Of a stretch of 33,530 nucleotides of DNA, positions 16,150 to 23,666 are shown piece after piece. Made by a program: the position numbers and the translations under genes. Each line of letters opens with the position of its first letter. The stretch's first letter is position 1. The notes under the pieces were generated by a model, which worked only from the letters and a program-made list of their open reading frames with translations, did not search any database and was not told where the DNA came from. The stretch is from Sphaerochaetaceae bacterium (GTDB lineage: Bacteria; Spirochaetota; Spirochaetia; Sphaerochaetales; Sphaerochaetaceae), in contig JAFGUP010000132.1 of NCBI GenBank assembly GCA_016938475.1, forward strand, positions 1-33,530, given 5' to 3'.

Positions 16150-16866
16150 ATGGATCTTCGTCACGGGTTTAGAAACACCCTTCTAGCTGTTCTGATTCTT
16201 CTCGTATTCTCTGCCTGCCAGACGCCTCAGAGCATAGAGGTTCCCACTGAACTGGAACTCGACCTTGCCCGTCAGGGAGTTCGTGAGATTGCCCTTCTCT
16301 CCGCCCGTAATGCCATGTCGAGTCTGCCTCCCCGTATCGAGGGCCTCAGTGAGGAGGAACTGTTCGGCGGTGATCTGCTCACCAGTATCGCCCGGCACCG
16401 TGACAAGGCGGGGATACAGCGAAGGCTGACAGGCCTTGAACAGGCGCTGAAAGACAGCCTGATACGTTTTGTGCGCGAGAACGGAGATTCTGTCGATTCT
16501 CTTATCGTATTAAACGACCTCAGTGATCCGTTCACTCTCATAGAGGGGGACAGTGACGCGGTAACACGCTATATGAGCACCTTCTTCCTTCCTATCGTAT
16601 CGGATTCCGTGACAGATTTCCTTGCCTCCGATGAACAGGTCGCTCAGGCAACCGAGGCATTCTTTTCCATACTCAACAGTATCCTCAAGATAGAAGCCTT
16701 CAGAGAGGGCACCATCGCCCCGCACTCTTTCAAGAAGTTATCCTATACACAGGCGATCAACTCAATCCTCTCACGACTGACACAGGAGATGGGCAAAGAG
16801 GAGGGAATCATCCGATCGCTCGCCATTGACTATGAATCTCCTGCTATCAGGTTATTTGCCCTCTGA
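16150..16866 (+). CDS. Predicted lipoprotein of unknown function
   Basis: 238 residues. A signal peptide with basic N-terminus (MDLRHGFRNTLL), a hydrophobic core and the lipobox LVFSAC (cysteine at about residue 23) marks an exported lipoprotein. The mature part is alpha-helical and acidic, without recognisable domains: stretches such as LDLARQGVREIALLSARNAM and DSLIVLNDLSDPF. The frame stays open far upstream (to 15685), but that part is antisense to the BI-1 gene and has no ribosome site, so the start at 16150 is taken from the lipobox and the promoter. It may be co-transcribed with nothing; rarA has its own promoter. Confidence 0.75.
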   Translation: MDLRHGFRNTLLAVLILLVFSACQTPQSIEVPTELELDLARQGVREIALLSARNAMSSLPPRIEGLSEEELFGGDLLTSIARHRDKAGIQRRLTGLEQALKDSLIRFVRENGDSVDSLIVLNDLSDPFTLIEGDSDAVTRYMSTFFLPIVSDSVTDFLASDEQVAQATEAFFSILNSILKIEAFREGTIAPHSFKKLSYTQAINSILSRLTQEMGKEEGIIRSLAIDYESPAIRLFAL

Positions 16867-16892
16867 ACTGAGTCCTCATGCCCATATTACTG

Positions 16893-16921
16893 TTGTCCAC
16901 ATACTCATAGCCAGCTATAAT
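16893..16921 (+). promoter_or_regulatory. Promoter of the rarA fusion gene; leaderless layout
   Basis: TTGTCC (16893-16898), 17 bases, consensus TATAAT (16916-16921). The ATG is at 16929, so the transcript should start at or one base before the start codon. No ribosome site is possible in between. Confidence 0.65.
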
Positions 16922-16928
16922 CGGCTAT

Positions 16929-19070
16929 ATGGATCTCTTCGATGAACAGACCGGCACTTCCCATCAGCCTCTTGCATTTCGTATGCGTCCAAAAACGCTC
17001 GAAGAGTATATAGGTCAGGAACACATAATCGGCAAGGGACGTCTGCTTCGTCGAGCTATTCAGATGGATCAGCTCTCTTCGATCATCCTGTACGGTCCTC
17101 CCGGTACCGGAAAGACCACACTTGCACGAGTCATTGCCAATTCCACCCGAAGTCATTTTTCCACACTGAATGCGGTGCTCTCGGGAGTCAAGGAACTTCG
17201 CTACGAAATCGAACAGGCGGTAAACCGTCTGAAGCATTACGACAAACGTACAATTCTGTTTATCGACGAAGTGCACCGCTGGAATAAGAGTCAGCAGGAT
17301 GCTCTTCTGCCTCATGTCGAGAATGGAACATGCATACTCATAGGAGCAACCACAGAGAATCCGTATTTTGAGGTGAATCCCGCTCTCGTATCAAGAAGCA
17401 GGATATTTCAGCTTCTCAAACTTACCGACGAAGAAATGCTCGAGATAGCCCGACAGGCTCTCACAGATCCTGAACGAGGATACGGCAAACAGAAGATACA
17501 GTTCGAGGGTGGAGCACTCGAACATCTTATCAATGTGGCAAATGGTGACGCACGAAGCCTGCTCAACGCTCTGGAACTGGCCGTTGAAACAGATGAACAC
17601 TCGGATTCGGATACAGGTGCGGCGCGTATCATCACCCGTGCCACGGCAGAGGAAAGCATCCAGCGCAAAGCCGTTCTCTATGACAAGGAAGGAGATTATC
17701 ATTTTGATACAATCAGCGCTTTCATCAAGTCGATCCGCGGCAGTGATCCAGATGCAGCCTTGTACTGGCTTGCAAAGATGGTGCATGCCGGTGAACACCC
17801 ATCATATATATTCAGAAGACTGCTGATCAGTGCCGCAGAGGATATTTCTCTGGCAGATCCTCAGGCTATAGGTGTCATTCTAGATGATGCTCAGGCTTTT
17901 GATCGTATAGGCCTTCCGGAAGGACGTTTTCATCTTGCCCATGCTACCCTCTATGCAGCAACTGCACAGAAAAGCAACTCCACCCTCGGATTCTTCGACG
18001 CTCTAAAGAGCGTCCAGCAGGAGAAAGAAGGACTTGTCCCGAACCATCTGAAAGATACGAGCAGAGATGGAAAGGGATTCGGACATGGTGAAGGCTATCT
18101 GTATCCACACGCGTACACAGACCACTGGGTAGCTCAGCAGTATCTCCCTTCTGCCCTCCAGGGTCAGATATTCTACCATCCGGGAACAAACGGATATGAA
18201 GGGACTCTCAAACAGACTGTCCTTAAAAGACGGGAGGTGCAGAGTGAACTGCAACCCGCTCTCGAACACGATCAGAATCTCACCTATTCTCCCGTCAACA
18301 GGAATGAGATGCGATGGATAGAACGGACGCTCACCAACCAGAATGAATCATTTTCCTTTCTGCGGGACACACTGTTCGCCATGATCCCGCTGAAGCGCAA
18401 CCATACGGTACTCATTACACATCCCTCCAAGGGCTTTCTGGTGTGGGAAGCGATACGCAGATGTCCTGAAGGTTCCACAAGCGTTCTGTGCACCACAGAG
18501 GAGGAAAAACAGTATCTGGATGAGTTTGCTGAACATCTAGACCTGCTCACCAGGCCATCCACCTTCATCATCCCTCCCCATAGGTTCGCCTCAGAGGACC
18601 TGAACGGTATCGAACAGTTTGACCATATTATATCGTACAATCCCCTGTCCTCATCAGACAGATATCAGGTCCATGATATGTTCCAGAAGCTCCGGGAGGG
18701 GGGATCCTTCAGCGCTGTACAGCTGCTACCGCACAGAACATCCAGATTATCTGATTATATCAGGGACACACATCTGAAAGAGATTCTCAGTGAACAGGAG
18801 GAACTCTTCATGCACCAGCGGTTCCCGGAAATCACTCAGGAAAAGATAGTCCGTGCACTTGAACTGGAAGGCTTCAGTGTATCCACACAGAGGCATGAAG
18901 TGCGTACCCGGAAAGTATATAGGAGCAATGAAGTGAGGGAGCTTCTTGCTTTACGCTATCATATGACCGCCGAGATCCTCGATATGCTCTTCACAGCGTT
19001 ATCTGAAACCCTGATCGATAAGGAGGTTGATGCCGCCAGAGATTTTCTGTTCTTCTCTGCACAGAAATAG
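16929..19070 (+). CDS. rarA: RarA/MgsA AAA+ ATPase fused to a C-terminal methyltransferase-like domain
   Basis: 713 residues against about 430-450 for ordinary RarA. The first ~425 residues are a complete RarA: RPKTLEEYIGQEHI, Walker A GPPGTGKTTLAR (about 56-67), Walker B FIDEVHRWNKSQQDALLP (about 112-129), sensor-1 GATTENPYFEVNPALVSR, and the C-terminal tetramer region ending near YLYPHAYTDHWVAQQYLP. It acts on stalled replication forks and single-strand gaps. The remaining ~280 residues look like a Rossmann fold of class I methyltransferases (TVLITHPSKGFLVWEAI near 492; FDHIISYNPLS; FQKLREGGSFSAVQLLPH), but the glycine motif is not the canonical GxGxG, so activity is doubtful. The RarA/unknown-domain fusion is an established architecture (PRK13341, from memory), known from cyanobacteria and others. 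Confidence 0.92.
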   Translation: MDLFDEQTGTSHQPLAFRMRPKTLEEYIGQEHIIGKGRLLRRAIQMDQLSSIILYGPPGTGKTTLARVIANSTRSHFSTLNAVLSGVKELRYEIEQAVNRLKHYDKRTILFIDEVHRWNKSQQDALLPHVENGTCILIGATTENPYFEVNPALVSRSRIFQLLKLTDEEMLEIARQALTDPERGYGKQKIQFEGGALEHLINVANGDARSLLNALELAVETDEHSDSDTGAARIITRATAEESIQRKAVLYDKEGDYHFDTISAFIKSIRGSDPDAALYWLAKMVHAGEHPSYIFRRLLISAAEDISLADPQAIGVILDDAQAFDRIGLPEGRFHLAHATLYAATAQKSNSTLGFFDALKSVQQEKEGLVPNHLKDTSRDGKGFGHGEGYLYPHAYTDHWVAQQYLPSALQGQIFYHPGTNGYEGTLKQTVLKRREVQSELQPALEHDQNLTYSPVNRNEMRWIERTLTNQNESFSFLRDTLFAMIPLKRNHTVLITHPSKGFLVWEAIRRCPEGSTSVLCTTEEEKQYLDEFAEHLDLLTRPSTFIIPPHRFASEDLNGIEQFDHIISYNPLSSSDRYQVHDMFQKLREGGSFSAVQLLPHRTSRLSDYIRDTHLKEILSEQEELFMHQRFPEITQEKIVRALELEGFSVSTQRHEVRTRKVYRSNEVRELLALRYHMTAEILDMLFTALSETLIDKEVDAARDFLFFSAQK

Positions 19071-19080
19071 CCGGGAGCAC

Positions 19081-19111
19081 TTGACAATTTTTCCCATTTC
19101 AGGCATGTTAC
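19081..19111 (+). promoter_or_regulatory. Possible promoter of the tRNA cluster
   Basis: A perfect -35 TTGACA (19081-19086) lies just after the rarA stop, but the -10 is poor (ATGTTA or TGTTAC, spacer 18-19). A 6-bp inverted repeat (ACACAT / ATGTGT, about 19124-19147) sits between it and the first tRNA. Confidence 0.35.
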
Positions 19112-19159
19112 TTCTTGTCGATTACACATGTCCACTACGGTATGTGTGAACATGATCAT

Positions 19160-19232
19160 GGTGGATGTAGTTCAATGGTAGAGCACCAGATTGTGGATCT
19201 GGTTGTTGCGGGTTCGAGCCCCGTCATCCACC
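19160..19232 (+). tRNA. tRNA-His (GTG)
   Basis: Acceptor GTGGATG (19161-19167) pairs with CATCCAC (19225-19231). The extra G-1 at 19160 faces discriminator C at 19232, the histidine identity pair. The anticodon stem CCAGA/TCTGG has loop TTGTGGA, so the anticodon is GTG. T-arm GCGGG-TTCGAGC-CCCGT. The 3' CCA is not encoded. Confidence 0.96.
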
Positions 19233-19256
19233 CTCACCTCAACTGGTGGAATGAAC

Positions 19257-19330
<74 letters not shown>

Positions 19331-19345
19331 TGAGACATTTTGTAT

Positions 19346-19418
19346 GGGCCGTTAGCTCAGCTGGTAGAGCAGCAGACTCTTAATCTGCGGGTCAAAGGTT
19401 CGATCCCTTTACGGCTCA
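19346..19418 (+). tRNA. tRNA-Lys (CTT)
   Basis: Acceptor GGGCCGT (19346-19352) pairs with ACGGCTC (19411-19417), discriminator A. The stem GCAGA/TCTGC carries loop CTCTTAA, so the anticodon is CTT. T-arm AAAGG-TTCGATC-CCTTT. CCA is not encoded. Confidence 0.96.
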
Positions 19419-19427
19419 AAGCCACTT

Positions 19428-19508
19428 GCGAGAGTGGTGGAATTGGCAGACACGCTAGACTTAGGATCTAGTACCTTTGGTGTGAGGGTTCAAGTCCCTC
19501 CTCTCGCA
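19428..19508 (+). tRNA. tRNA-Leu (TAG)
   Basis: An 81-base class II tRNA. Acceptor GCGAGAG (19428-19434) pairs with CTCTCGC (19501-19507), discriminator A. The anticodon stem CTAGA/TCTAG carries loop CTTAGGA, so the anticodon is TAG. The long variable arm TACCTTTGGTGT marks a leucine type. CCA is not encoded. Confidence 0.95.
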
Positions 19509-19520
19509 AAGGACCTAATT

Positions 19521-19592
19521 GCGAAAGTAGCTCAGCGGTAGAGCTCCACCTTGCCAAGGTGGATGTCGCGGGTTCAAATCCCGTCTTTCGCT
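19521..19592 (+). tRNA. tRNA-Gly (GCC)
   Basis: Acceptor GCGAAAG (19521-19527) pairs with CTTTCGC (19585-19591), discriminator T. The stem CCACC/GGTGG carries loop TTGCCAA, so the anticodon is GCC. T-arm GCGGG-TTCAAAT-CCCGT. CCA is not encoded. Last member of the five-tRNA cluster. Confidence 0.96.
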
Positions 19593-19596
19593 AAAA

Positions 19597-19627
19597 AGCA
19601 GAAGAACACAGGTTCTTCTGCTTTTTT
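19597..19627 (+). terminator. Strong terminator of the tRNA cluster
   Basis: AGCAGAAGAAC (19597-19607) pairs perfectly with GTTCTTCTGCT (19612-19622) over a four-base loop, followed by a T run to 19627. It begins five bases after tRNA-Gly. The A run on the left side could also stop minus-strand transcripts from the dehydrogenase locus. Confidence 0.93.
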
Positions 19628-19727
19628 GTATGGTAACATGCGAACACGGCGTCCGCAAAATGGTAGTGTTGCATGGTCTGCACAATCTCCATGGAGACTT
19701 ATACAAGTTGTCTTCAAGCCAGTAAAA

Positions 19728-19805
19728 CCCAGGAGAGACACTGTAGGCATCATCCTGGGACACATAGGAGGGAAGAACCGTATACCGGTTCCTGTATATG
19801 GGAAC
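19728..19805 (-). other. Stem-loop cluster downstream of the dehydrogenase gene
   Basis: Three inverted repeats lie in the 3' region of the minus-strand TRAP locus: CCCAGGA (19728-19734) with TCCTGGG (19753-19759); GAACCG (19775-19780) with CGGTTC (19786-19791); and GTTCC (19788-19792) with GGAAC (19801-19805). The last two share bases and exclude each other. None is followed by a clear U run. Otherwise 19628-19813 appears to be non-coding. Confidence 0.35.
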
Positions 19806-19813
19806 TGATCGAA

Positions 19814-20566
19814 CTAGTCTCTCAGTGTACCACCATTGACATTCATCGTCTCTGCAGTGACGAAGGAAGCTTCCCTGCCTGCAAGGTAGCAGACAGCATA
19901 GGCAACATCCTCAGGAAGTCCAAGACTTTTGGTAATACTGTTGTCAATGAACTTCTGGTTCTCTTTAGGGGAAACAGCCCCTGACATTGCAGTCTGTATC
20001 CTTCCCGGACAGATAGCATTCACCGTGATACCATCAGCGCCAACCTGCTGGGCCAGATTTCTGGTAAAAGCAAGTACAGCGCCCTTGGAAGCTGCGTAGT
20101 GAAGGGCAGCCACCGTACCCCCGTTCTTACCTGCCTCGCTGGAGATATTGATGATCCGTCCGAACGTACGTGCTCTCATACCGGGTATAACTTCTTTGGC
20201 TAGAAGGAAATGGGCTTTCACATTCACATTGAACACGAGATCCCACTCGGCTCCCTCGATCTCTTCAATGGGTCTAAGAGGATGAATCCCTGCATTGTTG
20301 ACCAGGATATCGATATGACCAAGCTCTCTGATCACATCCGCGATGAAGACCTTCACCTTTGTTTCATCGGTGATATCGAGTGCATGTGCAACGATCTTCT
20401 GACCTGTACGTGACTCGATTTCCGTTCGTGTTGCTTCAAGCACGTCAGATTTCACATCGCATAAGGCGACATTGACCCCTCTTTGTGCAAGACCGAGCGC
20501 TATCCCCTTTCCCATCCCCTGGGCGGAGCCTGTGACAATCGCTGTCATCCCATTCAAACTGTTCAT
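19814..20566 (-). CDS. Short-chain dehydrogenase/reductase (SDR), NAD-type
   Basis: 250 residues, classical SDR. The cofactor motif TGSAQGMGKG is at 12-21, Asp37 at the end of the second strand favours NAD(H), NNAG is at 90-93, and the catalytic Ser142/143, Tyr157 and Lys161 are in NISSEAG and YAASKG. The PGRIQTAM and NVNGGTLRD endings are FabG/sugar-alcohol dehydrogenase-like. Start at 20566, six bases after GGAG; an upstream TTG at 20578 is less likely. It is the last gene of the DctPQM locus, 53 bases after dctM, so its likely job is to oxidise or reduce the imported compound (a sugar acid, uronate or hydroxy-acid). The exact substrate is not readable. Confidence 0.9.
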   Translation of the reverse strand: MNSLNGMTAIVTGSAQGMGKGIALGLAQRGVNVALCDVKSDVLEATRTEIESRTGQKIVAHALDITDETKVKVFIADVIRELGHIDILVNNAGIHPLRPIEEIEGAEWDLVFNVNVKAHFLLAKEVIPGMRARTFGRIINISSEAGKNGGTVAALHYAASKGAVLAFTRNLAQQVGADGITVNAICPGRIQTAMSGAVSPKENQKFIDNSITKSLGLPEDVAYAVCYLAGREASFVTAETMNVNGGTLRD

Positions 20567-20619
20567 ATGTAACTCCAATTACCCATTCATGTATATTCTC
20601 TAGAGATTCATTCTCTCAC

Positions 20620-21891
20620 TTATCCGTTGAAGACCAGGTTCGGAAGGAACAGGGCTATCTCAGGAACAAAGGTTATCACTATCAAAGCGGCCAGGATCAC
20701 CAGGACGTACGGAAGGATCGCAATCGAGAGTTTCTCGATACTGACGTTGGAAACACTGGATAGTACGAACAGGACAAGTCCCAGAGGCGGTGTCATGAGA
20801 CCGATCATCAAATTTATTATCATGATGATACCGAAATGGACAGGATCCACACCAAGAGCCACTGCGATGGGAAGGAGTATCGGGACCAGAACCATCTGGG
20901 CCGGAGTGGTCTCCATGAAACACCCGACCACCAGCAGCAGCAGGTTGATCACGAGAAGCCCGACAACTTTATTATCAATGATCGAAAGGAAGGTTGCCGA
21001 AAAGGTCTGAGGAAACTGTGAAACAGTAAGCAGCCAGGCGAACAGCGTCGCTGTTGATATGATGAACAGAATACCGATGGTCGTTTTGAGCGTATTGATG
21101 AGGAAATCGGGAATGTCTTTGATCGTTATGGTCTTGTAGGAGAAGCCGAGGATAAGAGCATACACGACAGCTGCAATGGCAGCTTCGGTGGGGGTGAATA
21201 CTCCAACCATGATACCGCCTATGATGATCACCGGAGTAAGCAGTGCGAAAAATGCCCGTCTGAAGGAGATGAATATCTCCTTCATGGTTGCCTTCACCCG
21301 TTTCGGATAGTGTCGTTTCTTCGACTGTATGAACAGGAGAAGAGAGACCACTCCACCCAGCAATAGACCTGGAATGACTCCTGCTATGAACAACCGACCG
21401 ATGGAGACACCGGAGGCAACCCCGAAGACGACAGCAGGCACGCTCGGAGGGATGATGGGACCGACTATCGAGGATGCGCCGGTTACTGCAAGGGAGAAGT
21501 CCTCGTCATAGCCGGCATCTTTCATGGCTTTGAGTTCTATGGCTCCCAGACCACCCACATCAGCAGCTGCGGAACCGGACATTCCAGAGAAAATAATACT
21601 CGCCATGACGTTCGCGTGACCGAGCCCACCGGTGTAGTGCCCTACAAGGTGATCGGCGAAATCGAAGATCTTCTCCGTCACTCCTGCCTTATTCATGATC
21701 TGCCCGGCAAGTATGAAGAAGGAGATAGCGAGCAGAGGAAACGAGTTGGGACCGGCAGCCATCCGTGCAGCTGCCATTTCAAGCGGCAGACCGTTGATAA
21801 CCATGTAGACGATAGAAGAACTGAAAAGTGCAAGGGAGATGGGAGTCCCGACAACCAGCAGGATAATGAAGAGACCAAAGAGTAATGACAT
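20620..21891 (-). CDS. dctM: TRAP transporter large permease subunit
   Basis: 423 residues with about 11-12 transmembrane helices, the DctM (SiaM large domain) ion-coupled translocation subunit. Family segments are MSGSAAADVGGLGAIELKAM near 90-110, ASSIVGPIIPPSVPAVVFG near 135-155, GVFTPTEAAIAAVVYALILG near 225 and MIGLMTPPLGLVLFVLSS near 355. Start at 21891 with GGAGG eight bases upstream; that ribosome site lies inside the end of dctQ, whose stop is one base away. It works with DctQ and the DctP binding protein encoded upstream on the same strand. Confidence 0.95.
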   Translation of the reverse strand: MSLLFGLFIILLVVGTPISLALFSSSIVYMVINGLPLEMAAARMAAGPNSFPLLAISFFILAGQIMNKAGVTEKIFDFADHLVGHYTGGLGHANVMASIIFSGMSGSAAADVGGLGAIELKAMKDAGYDEDFSLAVTGASSIVGPIIPPSVPAVVFGVASGVSIGRLFIAGVIPGLLLGGVVSLLLFIQSKKRHYPKRVKATMKEIFISFRRAFFALLTPVIIIGGIMVGVFTPTEAAIAAVVYALILGFSYKTITIKDIPDFLINTLKTTIGILFIISTATLFAWLLTVSQFPQTFSATFLSIIDNKVVGLLVINLLLLVVGCFMETTPAQMVLVPILLPIAVALGVDPVHFGIIMIINLMIGLMTPPLGLVLFVLSSVSNVSIEKLSIAILPYVLVILAALIVITFVPEIALFLPNLVFNG

Positions 21892-21892
21892 T

Positions 21893-22408
21893 CTAGTTAC
21901 CTCCACCCTGTGACAGGGTGCCTGAAGCCTTCTGTCTCAGGTTCATGATATTCCTGATGAGATTGTTGACCATGTAGATCAGAGCGCCGATGAAACCCAG
22001 AAGTACCGGTGCATGAACAAGGCCCATATTGATCTCCATCGCAGGGGAAAGAATCGTTGCCTGATTGATGAAGAAGTTCCAAGCACCGGGAAAATAAATG
22101 AGAATACAGAGAATCAGGAACGAATCCACTACGATATCGATTATCTGTTGAACTCGAGCAGACATGCGGTCGTAGACGAATGAAATGTTCAGATGCGCTT
22201 TGTACTTCAATCCGAAGCGAATACCCATCAGAGCAATCCATACGTGAAGGTACCGGGCTAGTTCCTCTCCCCAGATAAGGGGTGCACCAAGTACGTAGCG
22301 GAAGAAGACCTGGGCAAACAGGACTACTCCCATAACACCTAAAATGGTCATCAGAAAGTAATCTGAGAACTTGTCCAGATACTGCAGAATGCGTTGTGTT
22401 CTATTCAT
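21893..22408 (-). CDS. dctQ: TRAP transporter small permease subunit
   Basis: 171 residues with four hydrophobic helices. The DctQ signature is present: VVLFAQVFFRYVLGAPLIWGEELARYLHVWIALMG contains the R-Y-x-x-x-x-P-x-x-W-x-E-E-x-A-R motif. Start at 22408 (MNRTQRILQYLDKFSDY) with AAAGGA upstream; a longer open reading to 22600 runs into dctP and is not plausible. The C-terminus lies one base before dctM. A 28-base palindromic stem-loop separates it from dctP. Confidence 0.93.
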   Translation of the reverse strand: MNRTQRILQYLDKFSDYFLMTILGVMGVVLFAQVFFRYVLGAPLIWGEELARYLHVWIALMGIRFGLKYKAHLNISFVYDRMSARVQQIIDIVVDSFLILCILIYFPGAWNFFINQATILSPAMEINMGLVHAPVLLGFIGALIYMVNNLIRNIMNLRQKASGTLSQGGGN

Positions 22409-22456
22409 GTTTTCATGTCCTTTGTCATGTGCAGAGGATTCAGTTGACGTGCACAG

Positions 22457-22484
22457 AGGTTGGGCAGAGTCCTCTGCCCAACCT
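22457..22484 (-). promoter_or_regulatory. Intercistronic stem-loop between dctP and dctQ
   Basis: AGGTTGGGCAGAG (22457-22469) is the exact reverse complement of CTCTGCCCAACCT (22472-22484), with TC between: 13 bp, very stable. It begins 18 bases after the dctP stop. No U run follows in the minus direction, so it is likely an mRNA 3'-end stabiliser or partial attenuator that keeps DctP above DctQM. Confidence 0.75.
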
Positions 22485-22502
22485 GCCTTATCGCTGTGAG
22501 TA

Positions 22503-23504
22503 TTAGTTGATAGCTCTGATTGCCTCGAGGAGACCTTCACCCCATTTTGCAGCATACTCATCATACAGAGGCTGTGCATTTTCAACAAACTTCGATACAT
22601 CGGTCTCGATGATCTTCATTCCCATATCTTCAAGAGAACCGAGGAGATCATCTTCAACAGCGAAAGCCTGCTCGATCCACCACTGGGAGATCTCTGCGCC
22701 TACTTCGTAGATGGCATCCTGAAGGTCCTGAGGAAGCTTTCCGAGAGACTTTGCACTGCCGAATACATGGTTACCTTGGATGATATGTCCTGTACGTGTC
22801 AGGTATTTCTGGACTTCATTGAACTTCATCGAAACGATTGCTGCTGCAGGATTTTCCTGACCGTCAGCCGCTCCTTGCTGGAGAGCAAGATAGGTCTCTG
22901 CGAATGCGATCGGAGTGGGTGTTGCACCGAGAGCCTTCACGGCACCGACGTACATAGGCTGGTCAGGACAACGTATCTTGAGACCTGCAAGATCTTCAGG
23001 CCCCTGAACGATGGTGTCGGTTGTAGTCAGGTGGCGTGTGCCATAGTATCCTGGAACGACCATTGATAGACCGACATCTTCCATGTCTGCCATGAGGTTC
23101 TTGAACAGGTCAGAGGTGTACACTTGTGCAAGGTGTTCTCTGCTTCTGAACACATACGGAGCGTCAAAGATAAGACCGGGGGCGAATCTAGGTGCAACCG
23201 GACCGAATCCTTCGATACCGAAATCGATGGTACCCATGGCCAACCCGTCAATGATCTCGTTACCGGACCCGAGCTGTGAGGCGGGATAAACGTCTACTTT
23301 CACCCGTCCATCGGTTCTTTCGGCTACCATTTCGGCAAACTTCAGGGCGACCCTGTGGTTCAGGTGATCGGTATTGAGTACATGACCGAGTTTAAGGGTG
23401 TAGGTCTTCTCTGCAGAAGCCTCACTGTCACCCTGTGCGAATAGGAACGGGGTACTGACAAGTACCATGAGAAGCGCGATCGTTAGTGTTTTCTTAACGC
23501 TCAT
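22503..23504 (-). CDS. dctP: TRAP transporter substrate-binding protein (DctP family)
   Basis: 333 residues with a Sec signal peptide (MSVKKTLTIALLMV..., cleavage likely near FLFAQ-G, residue 24). The DctP fold is clear: YTLKLGHVLNTDHLNH, VYPASQLGSGNEIIDGL, FDAPYVFR (113-120), and the ligand region GLKIRCPDQPM with the RxP arginine R178 that binds substrate carboxylate, then ETYLALQQGAADGQENP with N218. R157 (GTRHLT) is also conserved. The substrate is thus an organic acid. GGAGG lies about ten bases before the ATG. Promoter at 23595-23623. It is followed by the stem-loop, dctQ, dctM and the dehydrogenase gene. Confidence 0.95.
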   Translation of the reverse strand: MSVKKTLTIALLMVLVSTPFLFAQGDSEASAEKTYTLKLGHVLNTDHLNHRVALKFAEMVAERTDGRVKVDVYPASQLGSGNEIIDGLAMGTIDFGIEGFGPVAPRFAPGLIFDAPYVFRSREHLAQVYTSDLFKNLMADMEDVGLSMVVPGYYGTRHLTTTDTIVQGPEDLAGLKIRCPDQPMYVGAVKALGATPTPIAFAETYLALQQGAADGQENPAAAIVSMKFNEVQKYLTRTGHIIQGNHVFGSAKSLGKLPQDLQDAIYEVGAEISQWWIEQAFAVEDDLLGSLEDMGMKIIETDVSKFVENAQPLYDEYAAKWGEGLLEAIRAIN

Positions 23505-23594
23505 ACTGTTTCATCCTCCAATTTGATGTTGATGTTGGTAGAACTGTACCAGTGCCTTTGAGCGCTGTAAATTGCTAATATTTATGAACAAAAT

Positions 23595-23623
23595 ATAACA
23601 ATTCTCTATTCAAAAATTGTTAA
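23595..23623 (-). promoter_or_regulatory. Probable promoter of the dctPQM operon
   Basis: The minus strand has TTAACA (23618-23623), 17 bases, TGTTAT (23595-23600), in an AT-rich 162-base gap. The expected start near 23588 leaves a leader of about 85 bases, where an operator for the AraC regulator could sit. The -10 is imperfect, as expected for an activator-dependent promoter. Confidence 0.4.
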
Positions 23624-23666
23624 TTTCATCATATTTCATAATTTTATAGTATTGTTTTATAACATT

